A DNA stretch of 64,000 nt from Streptomyces sp. PsTaAH-137 (lineage in GTDB: Bacteria > Actinomycetota > Actinomycetes > Streptomycetales > Streptomycetaceae), in NCBI RefSeq assembly GCF_003259365.1, contig NZ_QLLY01000005.1:310001-374000 (forward strand). Reading direction: 5' to 3'. The position numbers and the translations under genes were made by a program. Within the stretch, counting starts at the first letter, position 1. Each line of letters opens with the position of its first letter. This document shows positions 26,763 to 35,490 of this stretch, piece after piece. The notes beneath the pieces were generated by a model. It was not told where the DNA came from. It saw only the letters and a program-made list of their open reading frames with translations, and ran no database searches.

Positions 26763-27176
26763 TCAGCGCTCCGCCGCGGGGGTCCTTTCCGGCTGTCGCT
26801 TGCCGACCCCGAGGTGTTCGCCGACCCGGTTGACCAGAAGGGTCATCTCGTACGCGACCTGGCCGATGTCGGCCTCCGCGTCGCTGAGCACGCACAGGCA
26901 GCTGCCGTCCCCGGCGGCCGTGACGAACAGGACGGCGTCATCGAACTCGATCATCGTCTGCCGGACGCCCCCGGCGCCGAAGTGCCGGCCCGATCCCTTG
27001 GCGAGGCTGTGCAGTCCTGACGAGACGGCGGCGAGGTGTTCGGCGTCCTCCCGGCCCAGCTCGGTACTGGCACCGGTGACGAGGCCGTCGTTCGACAGGA
27101 CGAGGGCGTGGCGTACGTGTTCGACACGCCCCGTCAGGTCGTCGAGCAGCCAACCGAGTCCCGTGTTCTCCGCCAT
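26763..27176 (-). CDS. Roadblock/LC7 protein, extra CvnB paralogue
   Basis: 137 residues that closely resemble the conservon CvnB at 28822-29259: both have WLLDDL, VLSNDGL, REDAEHLAAV, SLAKG(S/T)GRHFG, GGVRQTM and VTAAGDGSCL or near variants. Roadblock proteins dimerise and act on small GTPases of the MglA/CvnD type. A GGGGAG lies upstream of the ATG. It is separated from the conservon by a PPOX-type gene on the other strand, so it is a split-off or second input subunit. Confidence 0.9.
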   Translation of the reverse strand: MAENTGLGWLLDDLTGRVEHVRHALVLSNDGLVTGASTELGREDAEHLAAVSSGLHSLAKGSGRHFGAGGVRQTMIEFDDAVLFVTAAGDGSCLCVLSDAEADIGQVAYEMTLLVNRVGEHLGVGKRQPERTPAAER

Positions 27177-27294
27177 GTTCCTGTCTCCCCGATCCCCTGT
27201 GACTCCCCGTCCCCGGGCACGGCGCTCCCCTGCCCGGAGGATGTGTCTCGCAAGCCTTCCCCACGGCCGCGCTCCGGGCAAGCAGGATGGACCC

Positions 27295-27723
27295 ATGGCA
27301 CACAAGATGACCGATGAGGAATGGCATGCCTTCGTCTCCGAGGGCACGCGCACGGCCAAGCTGTCCACGGTGCGGGAGGACGGCAGACCGCACATCGCGC
27401 CGGTCTGGTTCGTCCTGGACGGCGACGACATCGTCTTCAACACCGGCAAGGACACGATGAAGGGCCGCAATCTGGCCCGCGACGGCCGCGTCGCCCTGTG
27501 CGTGGACGACGAACGGCCGCCGTTCTCGTTCGTGACGATCCAGGGCCACGCCGAACTCAGCGAGGACCCGGTGGAACTGGTGGAATCGGCCACCCGGATC
27601 GGCGGCCGGTACATGGGCGCGGACCGCGCCGAGGAGTTCGGCAGGCGCAACGGAGTACCCGGCGAACTCGTCGTCCGGGTCCGCGTCGACAAGGTCGTGG
27701 CGCTCGGTGACGTAGCCGACTGA
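27295..27723 (+). CDS. PPOX-class F420-dependent oxidoreductase-like protein
   Basis: 142 residues, one split beta-barrel domain: GTRTAKLSTVREDGRPHIAPVWFVLDG, then DIVFNTGKDTMKGRNLARDGRVALCVDDE. This layout is that of Rv1155/Rv2074-type proteins that bind F420 or a flavin and reduce unknown substrates. It lies between two roadblock genes but on the opposite strand, and converges with cvnD. Confidence 0.85.
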   Translation: MAHKMTDEEWHAFVSEGTRTAKLSTVREDGRPHIAPVWFVLDGDDIVFNTGKDTMKGRNLARDGRVALCVDDERPPFSFVTIQGHAELSEDPVELVESATRIGGRYMGADRAEEFGRRNGVPGELVVRVRVDKVVALGDVAD

Positions 27724-27737
27724 ACCGGCCGGGCCGG

Positions 27738-28340
27738 TCAGCCGACCGAGTCGAGCAGCCGGGCGGTGTACATCCGCCCGGCGTACTCGACGAGCCTGAT
27801 CAGCACCTCCTTCCCCGAGTCCTTGTCGCGCGCGTCGCACAGCACCACGGGGGTCCCGCGGTCGAGGTCGAGGGCCTGTGCCACTTCGTGCGCCCCGAAC
27901 GCCCTCGCGCCCGGGAAGCAGTTGACCGCCACGACGAACGGGATGCGGCGGTGCTCGAAGTAGTCCACAGCGGGGAAGCAGTCCTCGAGCCGTCGGGTGT
28001 CCGCGAGGACGACGGCGCCGAGGGACCCTTGCGACAGCTCGTCCCACAGGAACCAGAAGCGGTCCTGTCCCGGCGTGCCGAACAGGTAGAGCGACAGACC
28101 TGATCTGATGGTGATGCGCCCGAAGTCCATGGCCACGGTCGTGGTGGTCTTGCGGGCCACGGCCGCGGTGTCGTCCACCGACTGGCCCAGCTCGCTGAGG
28201 CGTTCCTCGGTGCGCAGCGGCCGGATCTCGCTGACCGCGCCGACCAGCGTGGTCTTGCCCACCCCGAAGCCGCCCGCGACCAGGATCTTCAGGGCCAGGG
28301 ACGCGCCCTCGGCGGTGGCGTCAGAGTGCTCGGAGTCCAT
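27738..28340 (-). CDS. cvnD: Conservon small GTPase CvnD
   Basis: 200 residues. G1/P-loop GGFGVGKTT near residue 23, a TTTTVAMDFGRI switch segment and a DXXG-equivalent YLFGTPGQDRFWF near 85; the NKxD-like region reads VAVNCF. CvnD proteins are MglA-like GTPases that end a conserved four-gene unit with a membrane kinase-like CvnA, a roadblock CvnB and DUF742 protein CvnC; together they behave like a membrane G-protein system. The start overlaps the end of cvnC by 20 bp. Confidence 0.93.
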   Translation of the reverse strand: MDSEHSDATAEGASLALKILVAGGFGVGKTTLVGAVSEIRPLRTEERLSELGQSVDDTAAVARKTTTTVAMDFGRITIRSGLSLYLFGTPGQDRFWFLWDELSQGSLGAVVLADTRRLEDCFPAVDYFEHRRIPFVVAVNCFPGARAFGAHEVAQALDLDRGTPVVLCDARDKDSGKEVLIRLVEYAGRMYTARLLDSVG

Positions 28341-28803
28341 CGATGACTTCTCTCAAGATCGTTTCGGCCGGTAGCCGTGCGGGCGGAACGGGGCTGCTGA
28401 CCGTGACGCAGCCCCGTTCGAGCAGGTCACCGAGGAGCACCCGGACCACCCCCACGGGAACCTGGATGCCGGCGGCGAGTTCGGCGACGGTCTGCGTCTC
28501 GGCGCGGCACATCTCGATGATCGACCGGTGCTCGGGCCCGAGGTCGGTGTCGTCGGAGACGTCCGACGACGCGGATTCCAGCGACACCAGGGCGATCAGG
28601 TCGCACTGCGCTCCCTGGGGGCCGGCCGAGGTCCGGCCGGCCGTCACGGTGTAGGGACGGACCATCGGGCCGGCCTCGTGATCGAACCACTGGCCGCCCG
28701 GTACTTCCGGACGGCCGCGCTCCTGAGGGCCCGCGCGGGTCTGCCAGGGGTCGTCGAACAGGTCGTCGTCCAGGTGATGCGGGTCGTCCGCGTCGTCGTC
28801 CAT
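28321..28803 (-). CDS. cvnC: Conservon DUF742 protein CvnC
   Basis: 160 residues: a long acidic N-terminus (DDDADDPHHLDDD), then MVRPYTVTAGRT and a winged-helix-like part (QTVAELAAGIQVPVGVVRVLLGDLLERG) ending ETILREVIDGLRAL, all hallmarks of DUF742. It sits between cvnB (18-bp gap) and cvnD (overlap). Its role is probably a linker between the receptor complex and the GTPase. Confidence 0.92.
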   Translation of the reverse strand: MDDDADDPHHLDDDLFDDPWQTRAGPQERGRPEVPGGQWFDHEAGPMVRPYTVTAGRTSAGPQGAQCDLIALVSLESASSDVSDDTDLGPEHRSIIEMCRAETQTVAELAAGIQVPVGVVRVLLGDLLERGCVTVSSPVPPARLPAETILREVIDGLRAL

Positions 28804-28821
28804 CGCGTGGCAACCGCTCGC

Positions 28822-29259
28822 TCAGACCGCGCCGGCCGACGACCCGCCGAACCGGGTCGGTGTACGCAGGTGTTCACCGACCCGCTTCACCAGGCGGGCC
28901 ATCTCGTAGGCGACGAGACCGATGTCCGCCATGGCGGTGCTCAGGACCGCGAGGCAGGAGCCGTCACCTGCGGCGGCCACGAAAAGGAATCCGTCGTCCA
29001 TCTCCACCATGGTCTGCCGCACACCGCCGGTGCCGAAGTGCCGGCCGGTGCCCTTGGCGAGGCTGTTGAACCCGGAGGCGACGGCGGCGAGGTGTTCGGC
29101 GTCCTCGCGGACGAGGCCGTTGGAGGCGCCGACGGCCAGCCCGTCGTTGGAGAGCACCACGGCGTGCCGTAGTTCCGTGACCCGCGTGACCAGGTCGTCG
29201 AGGAGCCAGTCGAGTTCGCCGGAGCCGTGGGCCGTGCCCGTCGTCGGTTCCTTGATCAT
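28822..29259 (-). CDS. cvnB: Conservon roadblock/LC7 protein CvnB
   Basis: 145 residues of the roadblock fold (VLSNDGLAVGAS, REDAEHLAAVASGFNSLAKG, VRQTMVEMDDGFLFVAAAGDGS). By analogy with MglB it should act as a GTPase partner of CvnD. The ATG overlaps the cvnA stop by 4 bp (ATGA), giving translational coupling. A close paralogue lies 1.6 kb downstream. Confidence 0.93.
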   Translation of the reverse strand: MIKEPTTGTAHGSGELDWLLDDLVTRVTELRHAVVLSNDGLAVGASNGLVREDAEHLAAVASGFNSLAKGTGRHFGTGGVRQTMVEMDDGFLFVAAAGDGSCLAVLSTAMADIGLVAYEMARLVKRVGEHLRTPTRFGGSSAGAV

Positions 29260-31739
29260 GTGAGGTCTCCTCCGCTGCTGTCACTGCCTGGTGGACGTCC
29301 GCCGCCCCGGAGCCAGCCGTCCCGGAAGGACGCCATCCGGGCCCGGACCTGTTCGGGGGTGCGCTCCCCCGGCTCCGGAACACCACGCACGGAGGGCGGC
29401 CGGTCCTCGGGGCGCGTACGCAGTTGGGGCGCGAGACTGGCCTGGCGCACCCGGCGCGGCAGACCTCTGGTGTCCTCGGAGTCGTCGCCTTCCGGGCTCG
29501 GGGGCACGCGCGACCCGAGCGCGGTGACGCCGGGAGGATGCGGCGTTTCGTCGGGTGCCGGTCCCGCCGAGGGGGCGAGCGCCGGGCGGGATGTCGGTGC
29601 GGGGACGGGGTTTCCGTTCATGGGCGCTGCTTCGGGCTCGGGCACGCGCGCGTAGCGGCGCTCTTCTTCGGACGGTGGGTGCGGGGTGTCGGCGGTCTCG
29701 GCGACGTCCTTGTGCAGCAGGGAGGTCGGCATGAGGACCACCGCTGTGGTGCCCCCGTAGGGGGAGGTGCGCAGGTTGACCTTGATGTCGTGCCGACGGG
29801 CGAGGCGGCTCACCACGAAGAGGCCGAGCCGGTCGCTGTCGAACAGGTGGAGTGTCTCGGACTGCTGAATGCGTTCGTTCGCCTCGTCGAGGGCCTCTCT
29901 GCCCATGCCGAGACCGCGGTCCTCGATCTCGATCGCATAGCCGTTGGCGACGGGCTCGCCATTGATGCGCACTTTGGTGTGCGGAGGTGAGAACTGGGCG
30001 GCGTTCTCGACGAGTTCGGCCAGCAGGTGGGTGAGGTCGGCGACGACGGCGCCCGCGACGTCGACGGCCGCGAGGTGGCGTACCTCCACGCGCGCGTAGT
30101 CCTCGATCTCCGAGACCGCCGCACGACAGACGTTCGTCAGCGGGACGGGTACCCGCCAGGCGCGGCCCGGTGCGGCTCCGGAGAGGATGATGAGGCTCTC
30201 CGCGTGGCGGCGCATCCGGGTGGTGAGGTGGTCGAGGCGGAAGAGGTCGCCGAGTTCGCCGGGGTCCTCGGCGCGGCGCTCCATGCTGTCCAGGAGCCCG
30301 AGTTGACGGTGGACGAGCACCTGGCTGCGGCGGGCCAGGTTCACGAAGACACCGGAGATGCCGTTGGCGAGTTCGGCGCGCTCCACGGCTGCGTGCAGGG
30401 CCGCGCGGTGCACCGTGGTGAGCGCTTCCGAGACCTGTCCGGTCTCGTCCTCCGCGGGTGGCCCCTGGGGCGCCTCCGCCGCCACGTCGATCTCCTCGCC
30501 GGCCCGCAGTTTGCCCATCGCGTGCGGGAGTTTGCGTCGGGCGATCTCCAGGGCGGTGTTGCGCAGGCTGATCAGTTCGACCACGAGGCCGCGGCCGATC
30601 CGGACGGAGATCACCAGCGAGGCGGCCACGGCGACGAGGCCGAAGAGCACGGCCGCTCCCGCCGGTGTGAACAGCCCCCTGGTGAACGGACCGGCGCGGC
30701 CTGTGGTCGTGTCGGCACCGATGGCGCGCATGCCGTCCTGCACGGTCGCGTGTGCCACGACCCAGGTGTCCGTGGCTGCCGCGGCGAGCGCCTTGCGCCC
30801 GGGCCGCGCGCTGAGCGTCCGGTCCTCGACGGCGCGTACGTCGCCGTACGCGCTCCCCTCCGCGAGGCGGTTCCAGGCGGCTCGGTCGGGCCCGCGCAGA
30901 TCGGTGGTGGCCGTGTCGGTGAGCGTCCTGCGGGTCTCGGCGGCGCCGATGAACAGCCGGAGGCGCACGTCGTCCAGGTCTCCGGTCAGCCGGGCGCTCG
31001 TCAGCAGGGCGTTCTCCCGGGACAGCATCTCGGCCGCGCGGCCGAATTCGAGCAGTACGCGCGCGTCGGAGCCCGATGCCGGGTCCTGGATGCCGGTGAG
31101 TGTCCCGACCGCGGTGAAGGCCGTGCCGATGCTCCCGGTGTACTGCCCGTAGGCGGTGTCCCAGCCGGTACGGCGCTCCAGGACCGCGACGCGTACGGAG
31201 CGCAGCTTCTCGGCGCCCGTGACGAAGGCGGCGAGCCGGTCGGCCACGCCGTGCGGCAGGTCGACGCCGTCGGCCACGGTGGTGTCCCGGCCCGTACGCA
31301 GGGCGGCGACTGCGCGATCGGTGGTGGTGCCGAGCCGCTTGAGCACATCGCCCCGGTCGGCCGCGGGCGCGGTGGCGTAGCCCACCGCCGCTTCCCGCTC
31401 CGCCTGGAGCGCCGTCACCGCCCTGATGACGGGCTTGCGCACCGTGGAGTCGACCTGCTGCGCCTGCCGGATCCGTGCGACGTCCTGGGTGGTGGCCACG
31501 GTCGCGTAGCCCCACAGGGCGAGCAGGGAGACGACGGGCACCATCAGCAGACAGATGATCTTCGCCCGGACCGTACGGGGGCGCAGATGGCGGCGGCCCG
31601 CGCGCGTGGGCCGCCCGTCCGGCAGGAGCCCGTCGGCGTCCTCGGCAGCGGGTGGTCCGGCGTGGGCGCGCCGTCCGCGCGCCAGGGGCGCGGGGGTCGG
31701 TGGCGGGCCTGAGCCGGGAGTACTGCGGGGCGGGCGCAT
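29256..31739 (-). CDS. cvnA: Conservon histidine-kinase-like membrane receptor CvnA
   Basis: 827 residues. After a basic N-terminus comes a first membrane helix (IICLLMVPVVSLLALWGYA), a long extracellular nitrate/sulfonate-sensor (NIT)-like domain to about residue 355, a second helix (AAVLFGLVAVAASLVISV), a HAMP-like linker, a region without a canonical phospho-accepting H box, and an ATPase domain with N box VENAAQFSPP and G box DRGLGMG. The C-terminal 180 residues are Pro-rich and disordered. CvnA proteins act as receptors that scaffold CvnB-D rather than as ordinary kinases. It starts 48 bp after the MHYT gene and may share its promoter. Confidence 0.9.
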   Translation of the reverse strand: MRPPRSTPGSGPPPTPAPLARGRRAHAGPPAAEDADGLLPDGRPTRAGRRHLRPRTVRAKIICLLMVPVVSLLALWGYATVATTQDVARIRQAQQVDSTVRKPVIRAVTALQAEREAAVGYATAPAADRGDVLKRLGTTTDRAVAALRTGRDTTVADGVDLPHGVADRLAAFVTGAEKLRSVRVAVLERRTGWDTAYGQYTGSIGTAFTAVGTLTGIQDPASGSDARVLLEFGRAAEMLSRENALLTSARLTGDLDDVRLRLFIGAAETRRTLTDTATTDLRGPDRAAWNRLAEGSAYGDVRAVEDRTLSARPGRKALAAAATDTWVVAHATVQDGMRAIGADTTTGRAGPFTRGLFTPAGAAVLFGLVAVAASLVISVRIGRGLVVELISLRNTALEIARRKLPHAMGKLRAGEEIDVAAEAPQGPPAEDETGQVSEALTTVHRAALHAAVERAELANGISGVFVNLARRSQVLVHRQLGLLDSMERRAEDPGELGDLFRLDHLTTRMRRHAESLIILSGAAPGRAWRVPVPLTNVCRAAVSEIEDYARVEVRHLAAVDVAGAVVADLTHLLAELVENAAQFSPPHTKVRINGEPVANGYAIEIEDRGLGMGREALDEANERIQQSETLHLFDSDRLGLFVVSRLARRHDIKVNLRTSPYGGTTAVVLMPTSLLHKDVAETADTPHPPSEEERRYARVPEPEAAPMNGNPVPAPTSRPALAPSAGPAPDETPHPPGVTALGSRVPPSPEGDDSEDTRGLPRRVRQASLAPQLRTRPEDRPPSVRGVPEPGERTPEQVRARMASFRDGWLRGGGRPPGSDSSGGDLT

Positions 31740-31787
31740 GGGCTCCTCGATCGGGATGGGGGTCGGCGGACGCGTCGCGGCCGATGG

Positions 31788-32564
31788 TCAGCGGGCTGTG
31801 CTGCTCTCCAGTGCTTGCTGGGCCGACGCGGAGGCCCGCCGTTCGTGCGCGGTCGGGGACAGCGCGACGAACGCCGAGGTCAAGAAGAGGTACGAGCCCA
31901 GTCCCACCGCGAGAGGGAAGACGAACTGCATCACCGAGGCGCCGGGCAGCGACGTCGTCGCGGGGGTCACGCGCACGCTCACCGCGAACATGCCGGTGTA
32001 GTGCATGCTGCTCACCGCGCCGCCCATGACCAGGGACGCGACCGCCACCGCCGCAGGCGACTTGATGTTGAGGCCCGCCCAGAGCGCCACGGTGGCGGCG
32101 ATGACGGCGACCACCACGGACAGCGCCACCAGGAGCGGGTCGTAGCTGATGCTGCCGTGCAGACGCAGGGCGGCCATCCCCAGGTAGTGCATGCTCGCGA
32201 CACCGAGCCCGGTGGTGAGGCCGCCCAGGGCGAGGGCCCGGGTCCGCTCGCGGCTGTAGCCGACGGCGAAGACCCCGGCGCCGACGACGGCCATCGCGAC
32301 GACGAGGCTCAGGATGGTGAGCGGCACGTTGTAGCGGATCTCGGTACCGGTGACGCCGAAGCCGAGCATCGCCACGAAGTGCATCGTCCAGATCCCGGTG
32401 CCGAGGGCCGAGGCCGCTGTGATGAGCCAGTTGCGCCGGGTGCGGCCGGTGGCGTTGAGGGCGCGCACGGTGCAGCGCAGGCCGAGCGCCGCGCCGATGC
32501 AGGCCATCAGATACGACAGCACGGGGGTCAGCCAGCCGAAGGTGGCGTGGTCCAGGTGTCCCAT
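31788..32564 (-). CDS. MHYT-domain integral membrane sensor
   Basis: 258 residues, seven hydrophobic helices with three MHYT-type motifs at about 61 (MHFVAML), 125 (MHYLGMA) and 187 (MHYTGMF), each at an outer membrane face. The domain is thought to bind copper and sense a gas such as O2, CO or NO. No output domain is attached; the next gene downstream on the strand is cvnA, 48 bp away, so it may feed the conservon. That link is inferred. Confidence 0.9.
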   Translation of the reverse strand: MGHLDHATFGWLTPVLSYLMACIGAALGLRCTVRALNATGRTRRNWLITAASALGTGIWTMHFVAMLGFGVTGTEIRYNVPLTILSLVVAMAVVGAGVFAVGYSRERTRALALGGLTTGLGVASMHYLGMAALRLHGSISYDPLLVALSVVVAVIAATVALWAGLNIKSPAAVAVASLVMGGAVSSMHYTGMFAVSVRVTPATTSLPGASVMQFVFPLAVGLGSYLFLTSAFVALSPTAHERRASASAQQALESSTAR

Positions 32565-32772
32565 GGCTCAGGGACGCTAGCCCTGGTGGGGGCGCACGAC
32601 TGGGGCGCATTTCGAAAGGTGTTGGAAGATGACTGAGATGCGGCACTGAACGACCGCACCAGGGTCGAACGTGTGCACCGTACGCGCTTGCGACCCTTTC
32701 GGTTCGGATGGGCATCTTTCGACGTTCCGTCCGCCTGCCGCGCCACCGTTGATGTCAGTGGGCTGCGCAATC

Positions 32773-33381
32773 ATGGTGCGCATGAGCGATGACCCCACAC
32801 GCGTGCAGGAGTTCTTCTCGGCCCGGGCCGCCGACTGGGACGCCCGCTTCCCCGACGACGGTCCGGCGTACGCGGCCGCGGTCTCCGCCCTGGGACTGCG
32901 TCCCGGCGGCAGAGTGCTCGACGCCGGGTGCGGGACGGGTCGGGCGCTGCCCGCGCTGCGGGCGGCCGTGGGCCCTGCGGGGTCGGTGCTGGGCGCCGAT
33001 CTGACACCGGCGATGCTGGCGGCGACCGTGCGGGCGGGCCGGGACGGCGACGGGCAGTTGCTGCTGGCGGACGTGTCCCGGCTGCCGCTGCGGGCGGGTG
33101 TCCTGGACGCGGTCTTCGGAGCGGGGCTGATCTCGCACCTGCCGCATCCGGAGGAGAATCTCCGTGAACTCGCGCGTGTGGTGCGGCCCGACGGGATCCT
33201 CGCCCTCTTCCATCCGATCGGCAGGGCCGCCCTGGCCGCGCGCCACGGCCGGCAGCTCACCCCGGACGACCTGCGGTCGGAGCCCCGCCTGCGCCCGCTG
33301 CTGGCCGGATCGGGCTGGCGGCTGACGTCGTACGTCGACGAGGACACGCGCTTCCTCGCGCTGGCGGTGCGCGAGCGCTGA
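32773..33381 (+). CDS. Class I SAM-dependent methyltransferase
   Basis: 202 residues (199 if the ATG at 32782 is used). Motif I is VLDAGCGTGRALPAL near 45, the acidic loop GADLTPAML follows, then LLLADVSRLPLRAGVLDAVF and LREFARVVRPDG-like LRELARVVRPDG. This is the UbiE/Methyltransf_11 layout for small-molecule methylation; substrate unknown. Neither start has a clear Shine-Dalgarno. Confidence 0.85.
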   Translation: MVRMSDDPTRVQEFFSARAADWDARFPDDGPAYAAAVSALGLRPGGRVLDAGCGTGRALPALRAAVGPAGSVLGADLTPAMLAATVRAGRDGDGQLLLADVSRLPLRAGVLDAVFGAGLISHLPHPEENLRELARVVRPDGILALFHPIGRAALAARHGRQLTPDDLRSEPRLRPLLAGSGWRLTSYVDEDTRFLALAVRER

Positions 33382-33411
33382 GCCGGTCCGGGCCTGCCGG
33401 GCCGGGGCTCG

Positions 33412-34164
33412 TCACCCGCTGACGGCGGCCACGAAGGCGTCCAGGGCGTCGAACATGACGTTGTGCCCCGCGCCGGGCACCTCGACGATCCGGACGCCCG
33501 AGGCCGTCAGGCGCTCCGCGCCGGGCAGTTCCCCGCTGAGCGCGCCCTGGACGTAGACCCGGTCGATCTCCAGCGCCTCCAGCATGGCGCGCACGGTGGG
33601 TTCCGTACCGCGGACGAGGCCGACGGCGCTGCGGTGCAGGGCGAGCGGGTCGGTGAGGCGCATGGTGGCCGCCCACAGGGGACCGACGTGCTCCAGCACA
33701 CGCGCGTAGCCGCCCCTGGTCACGAACGTGTCTTCTTCGTAGGACGCGATTCCGCTGCTGCCCGCGGTGAGCGGCGGGTGCGGGTCGAGGTTGCCCTCGG
33801 TGACGACGAGCCGTGACACCAGGTCACGCCGTCGGTGCGCGAGGACGATCGCCACGGCGCCGCCCATGCTGTGCCCGACGATCTCCGCCCCGCTCACTCC
33901 CGCGGCGTCGAGCGCGGCGGCCAGGGCGTCCGCGTGGTCCTCCAGCGTGTAGCCGAAACCGGCGGGACGGTCGCTGATGCCGTGCCCCGGCAGGTCCACG
34001 AACAGCGAACGGCGGCCGGCCAGTTCGGGCCGGGCCGCGACATGGGCGTGATAGACGGTCGAGGCCGCGCCGAGGCCGTGGACCCACACCCGGGCCGGCT
34101 CCGCGCCCGCCACCTCCGTCCATCGGACATGGCTCCCCGACCCATCGAACGCCGCCTGTCGCAT
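33412..34164 (-). CDS. Alpha/beta hydrolase
   Basis: 250 residues from the ATG at 34164, preceded by GGGAG. The oxyanion region is VWVHGLGAAS, LFVDLPGHGISD follows, the nucleophile elbow is GHSMGGAVA (Ser about 100), and the catalytic His is in VPGAGHNVMFDAL near the end. Typical of small esterases/lactonases; substrate unknown. It is divergent from the PadR gene, with direct repeats in the gap, so PadR control is plausible. Confidence 0.88.
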   Translation of the reverse strand: MRQAAFDGSGSHVRWTEVAGAEPARVWVHGLGAASTVYHAHVAARPELAGRRSLFVDLPGHGISDRPAGFGYTLEDHADALAAALDAAGVSGAEIVGHSMGGAVAIVLAHRRRDLVSRLVVTEGNLDPHPPLTAGSSGIASYEEDTFVTRGGYARVLEHVGPLWAATMRLTDPLALHRSAVGLVRGTEPTVRAMLEALEIDRVYVQGALSGELPGAERLTASGVRIVEVPGAGHNVMFDALDAFVAAVSG

Positions 34165-34236
34165 GACGCACTCCCGCCCGGATCGCTTGCCGATCCCCTC
34201 GACCACCACTTCCTGCGTCTTCGACGATACATCGGC

Positions 34237-34262
34237 TACGAAGTACTACGCATACGAGGTAC
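34237..34262. promoter_or_regulatory. Tandem TACGARGTAC repeats, candidate PadR site
   Basis: TACGAAGTAC (34237-34246) and TACGAGGTAC (34253-34262) are near-identical 10-mers 16 bp apart, in the gap between the divergent hydrolase and PadR genes. Same-face tandem half-sites suit a PadR dimer pair; this is inference. Confidence 0.4.
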
Positions 34263-34295
34263 CCCGGCGATGGTCACATGCGCCACAATGTGGGG

Positions 34296-34829
34296 ATGCT
34301 GGAGCTCGCCATCCTCGGTTTCCTCTTCGACGCCCCCCTGCACGGCTATGAGCTGCGCAAACACATCACGGCGCTCACCGGTCACGTACGACCCGTCGCC
34401 GAGAGCACGCTGTACCCGGCGATCAAACGCATGGAGAAGGCGGGGCTGCTCACGCGGGAGACACAGCCCGGTGCGGTCGCGGCGCCCCGGCACATGCTGA
34501 GCCTCACGGAAGCGGGCCGCTCGGAGCTGCGGCGCAGGCTCCGGGAGCCCGCCCGCGCGGACATCACCGACGAGAACCGCTGGTTCACCGTGCTCGCGTT
34601 CCTGCGGCACCTGGAGGATCCGCGGGAGCAGGCGGACGTACTGCGACAGCGCCTCGTCTTCCTGGAGGAGCCCGCGAGCTTCTTCTACGCGGGTGAACGG
34701 CCGCTGCGGGCGGAGGAGTTGGACGACCCGTTCCGGCAGGGGATCCTGACCATCGCGCGAGCGACCAGCCGCACCGAACTCGTCTGGCTGCGCGACATGC
34801 TCACCTCGCTTTCGCCGGAGGCGAGTTGA
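34296..34829 (+). CDS. PadR-family transcriptional regulator
   Basis: 177 residues from the ATG giving MLELAILGFLFD, the usual PadR opening; upstream in-frame starts at 34278 and 34290 are possible. The winged helix runs through HGYELRKHI and RPVAESTLYPAIKRMEKAGLL (about 20-55), followed by a C-terminal dimerisation helix region (EDPREQADVLRQRLVFLEE). It most likely represses the divergent alpha/beta hydrolase and itself. Confidence 0.9.
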   Translation: MLELAILGFLFDAPLHGYELRKHITALTGHVRPVAESTLYPAIKRMEKAGLLTRETQPGAVAAPRHMLSLTEAGRSELRRRLREPARADITDENRWFTVLAFLRHLEDPREQADVLRQRLVFLEEPASFFYAGERPLRAEELDDPFRQGILTIARATSRTELVWLRDMLTSLSPEAS

Positions 34830-34941
34830 CGGTCGCCGTCCAGGAGTCGGCCCGGCCGCCTTCTGCCACCATGGCTTCAACTCGACGCCGCGTCGACGTA
34901 CTTGATCGACCGATGACGATCAACTGGGGACGGTGGCCCTC

Positions 34942-35283
34942 ATGCTCGACAGAGTCCGCAAGGCATGGAGCACGTGGCGCAAGAGGTCCGCACGCCGCGA
35001 GGAACGACGGCGGGACGAGGCGCAGGCGGCGCCCGGGCCCGGGCCGACGGCGGGCGGAGCGCGACGGGCGCCCAATCTGTTCGAAGCGGCGGCCGCCTAC
35101 GTGGCGGCGTGCGCCGAGGACGACCAGGAACGCGTCGACGAGGCCGTGAGCTGGGTGGACCCCAACGCCCTGGCCTTCGGGGTCAACGAACTGGCGTGCC
35201 GGGCGATCGTCGCGCTCGCGCGGGAGCGCGACGAGTCGCCCCGAGCCGTCGCACGCAGCCTCCTCGGCCTGCCCGCCGCCTGA
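34942..35283 (+). CDS. Small hypothetical protein
   Basis: 113 residues from the ATG at 34942 (GGGGA about 12 bases upstream). The first 40 residues are very basic (RKAWSTWRKRSARREERRRDEAQ), then PNLFEAAAAYVAACAEDDQERVDEAVSWVD and a helical C-terminus RAIVALARERDESPRAVARSLLGL. No family recognised. Codon use is typical of the genome. It could be a small helical adaptor. Confidence 0.7.
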   Translation: MLDRVRKAWSTWRKRSARREERRRDEAQAAPGPGPTAGGARRAPNLFEAAAAYVAACAEDDQERVDEAVSWVDPNALAFGVNELACRAIVALARERDESPRAVARSLLGLPAA

Positions 35284-35311
35284 CATCGCCGGGCACCTCT
35301 GTCCCCCACGG

Positions 35312-35341
35312 CACGTGAGGTACATGAGACACGTGAGGCAC
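35312..35341 (+). repeat. Short direct repeat CACGTGAGGYAC
   Basis: CACGTGAGGTAC (35312-35323) and CACGTGAGGCAC (35330-35341) recur with an 18-bp period, each starting with a CACGTG palindrome, in the gap before the acidic hypothetical gene. It may be an operator; an ORF of 27 basic codons (35324-35407) starts between the copies but is not well supported. Confidence 0.45.
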
Positions 35342-35490
35342 ACAAAGCGCACACGTCTTGTCGACATGCCGTCCACCAGCCGCGTACACGTCCGTTCCGG
35401 CGACTGATTTTCCTGGTCATCGCCCCTGTACGACATCGTCCGCGACTGACTAAGGTCACGCCGACGGAACGAAGCTCAGGGGAGGCTGGC

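Noticed and set aside
27725-27740. ACCGGCC/GGCCGGT hairpin between the PPOX gene and cvnD
   Set aside because: Only one base would be left in the loop and the stem is short; too weak to call a terminator.
29281-32715. An 1144-codon minus-strand frame overlapping cvnA and the MHYT gene
   Set aside because: Arg/Pro/Ala-rich shadow of two convincing genes in another frame.
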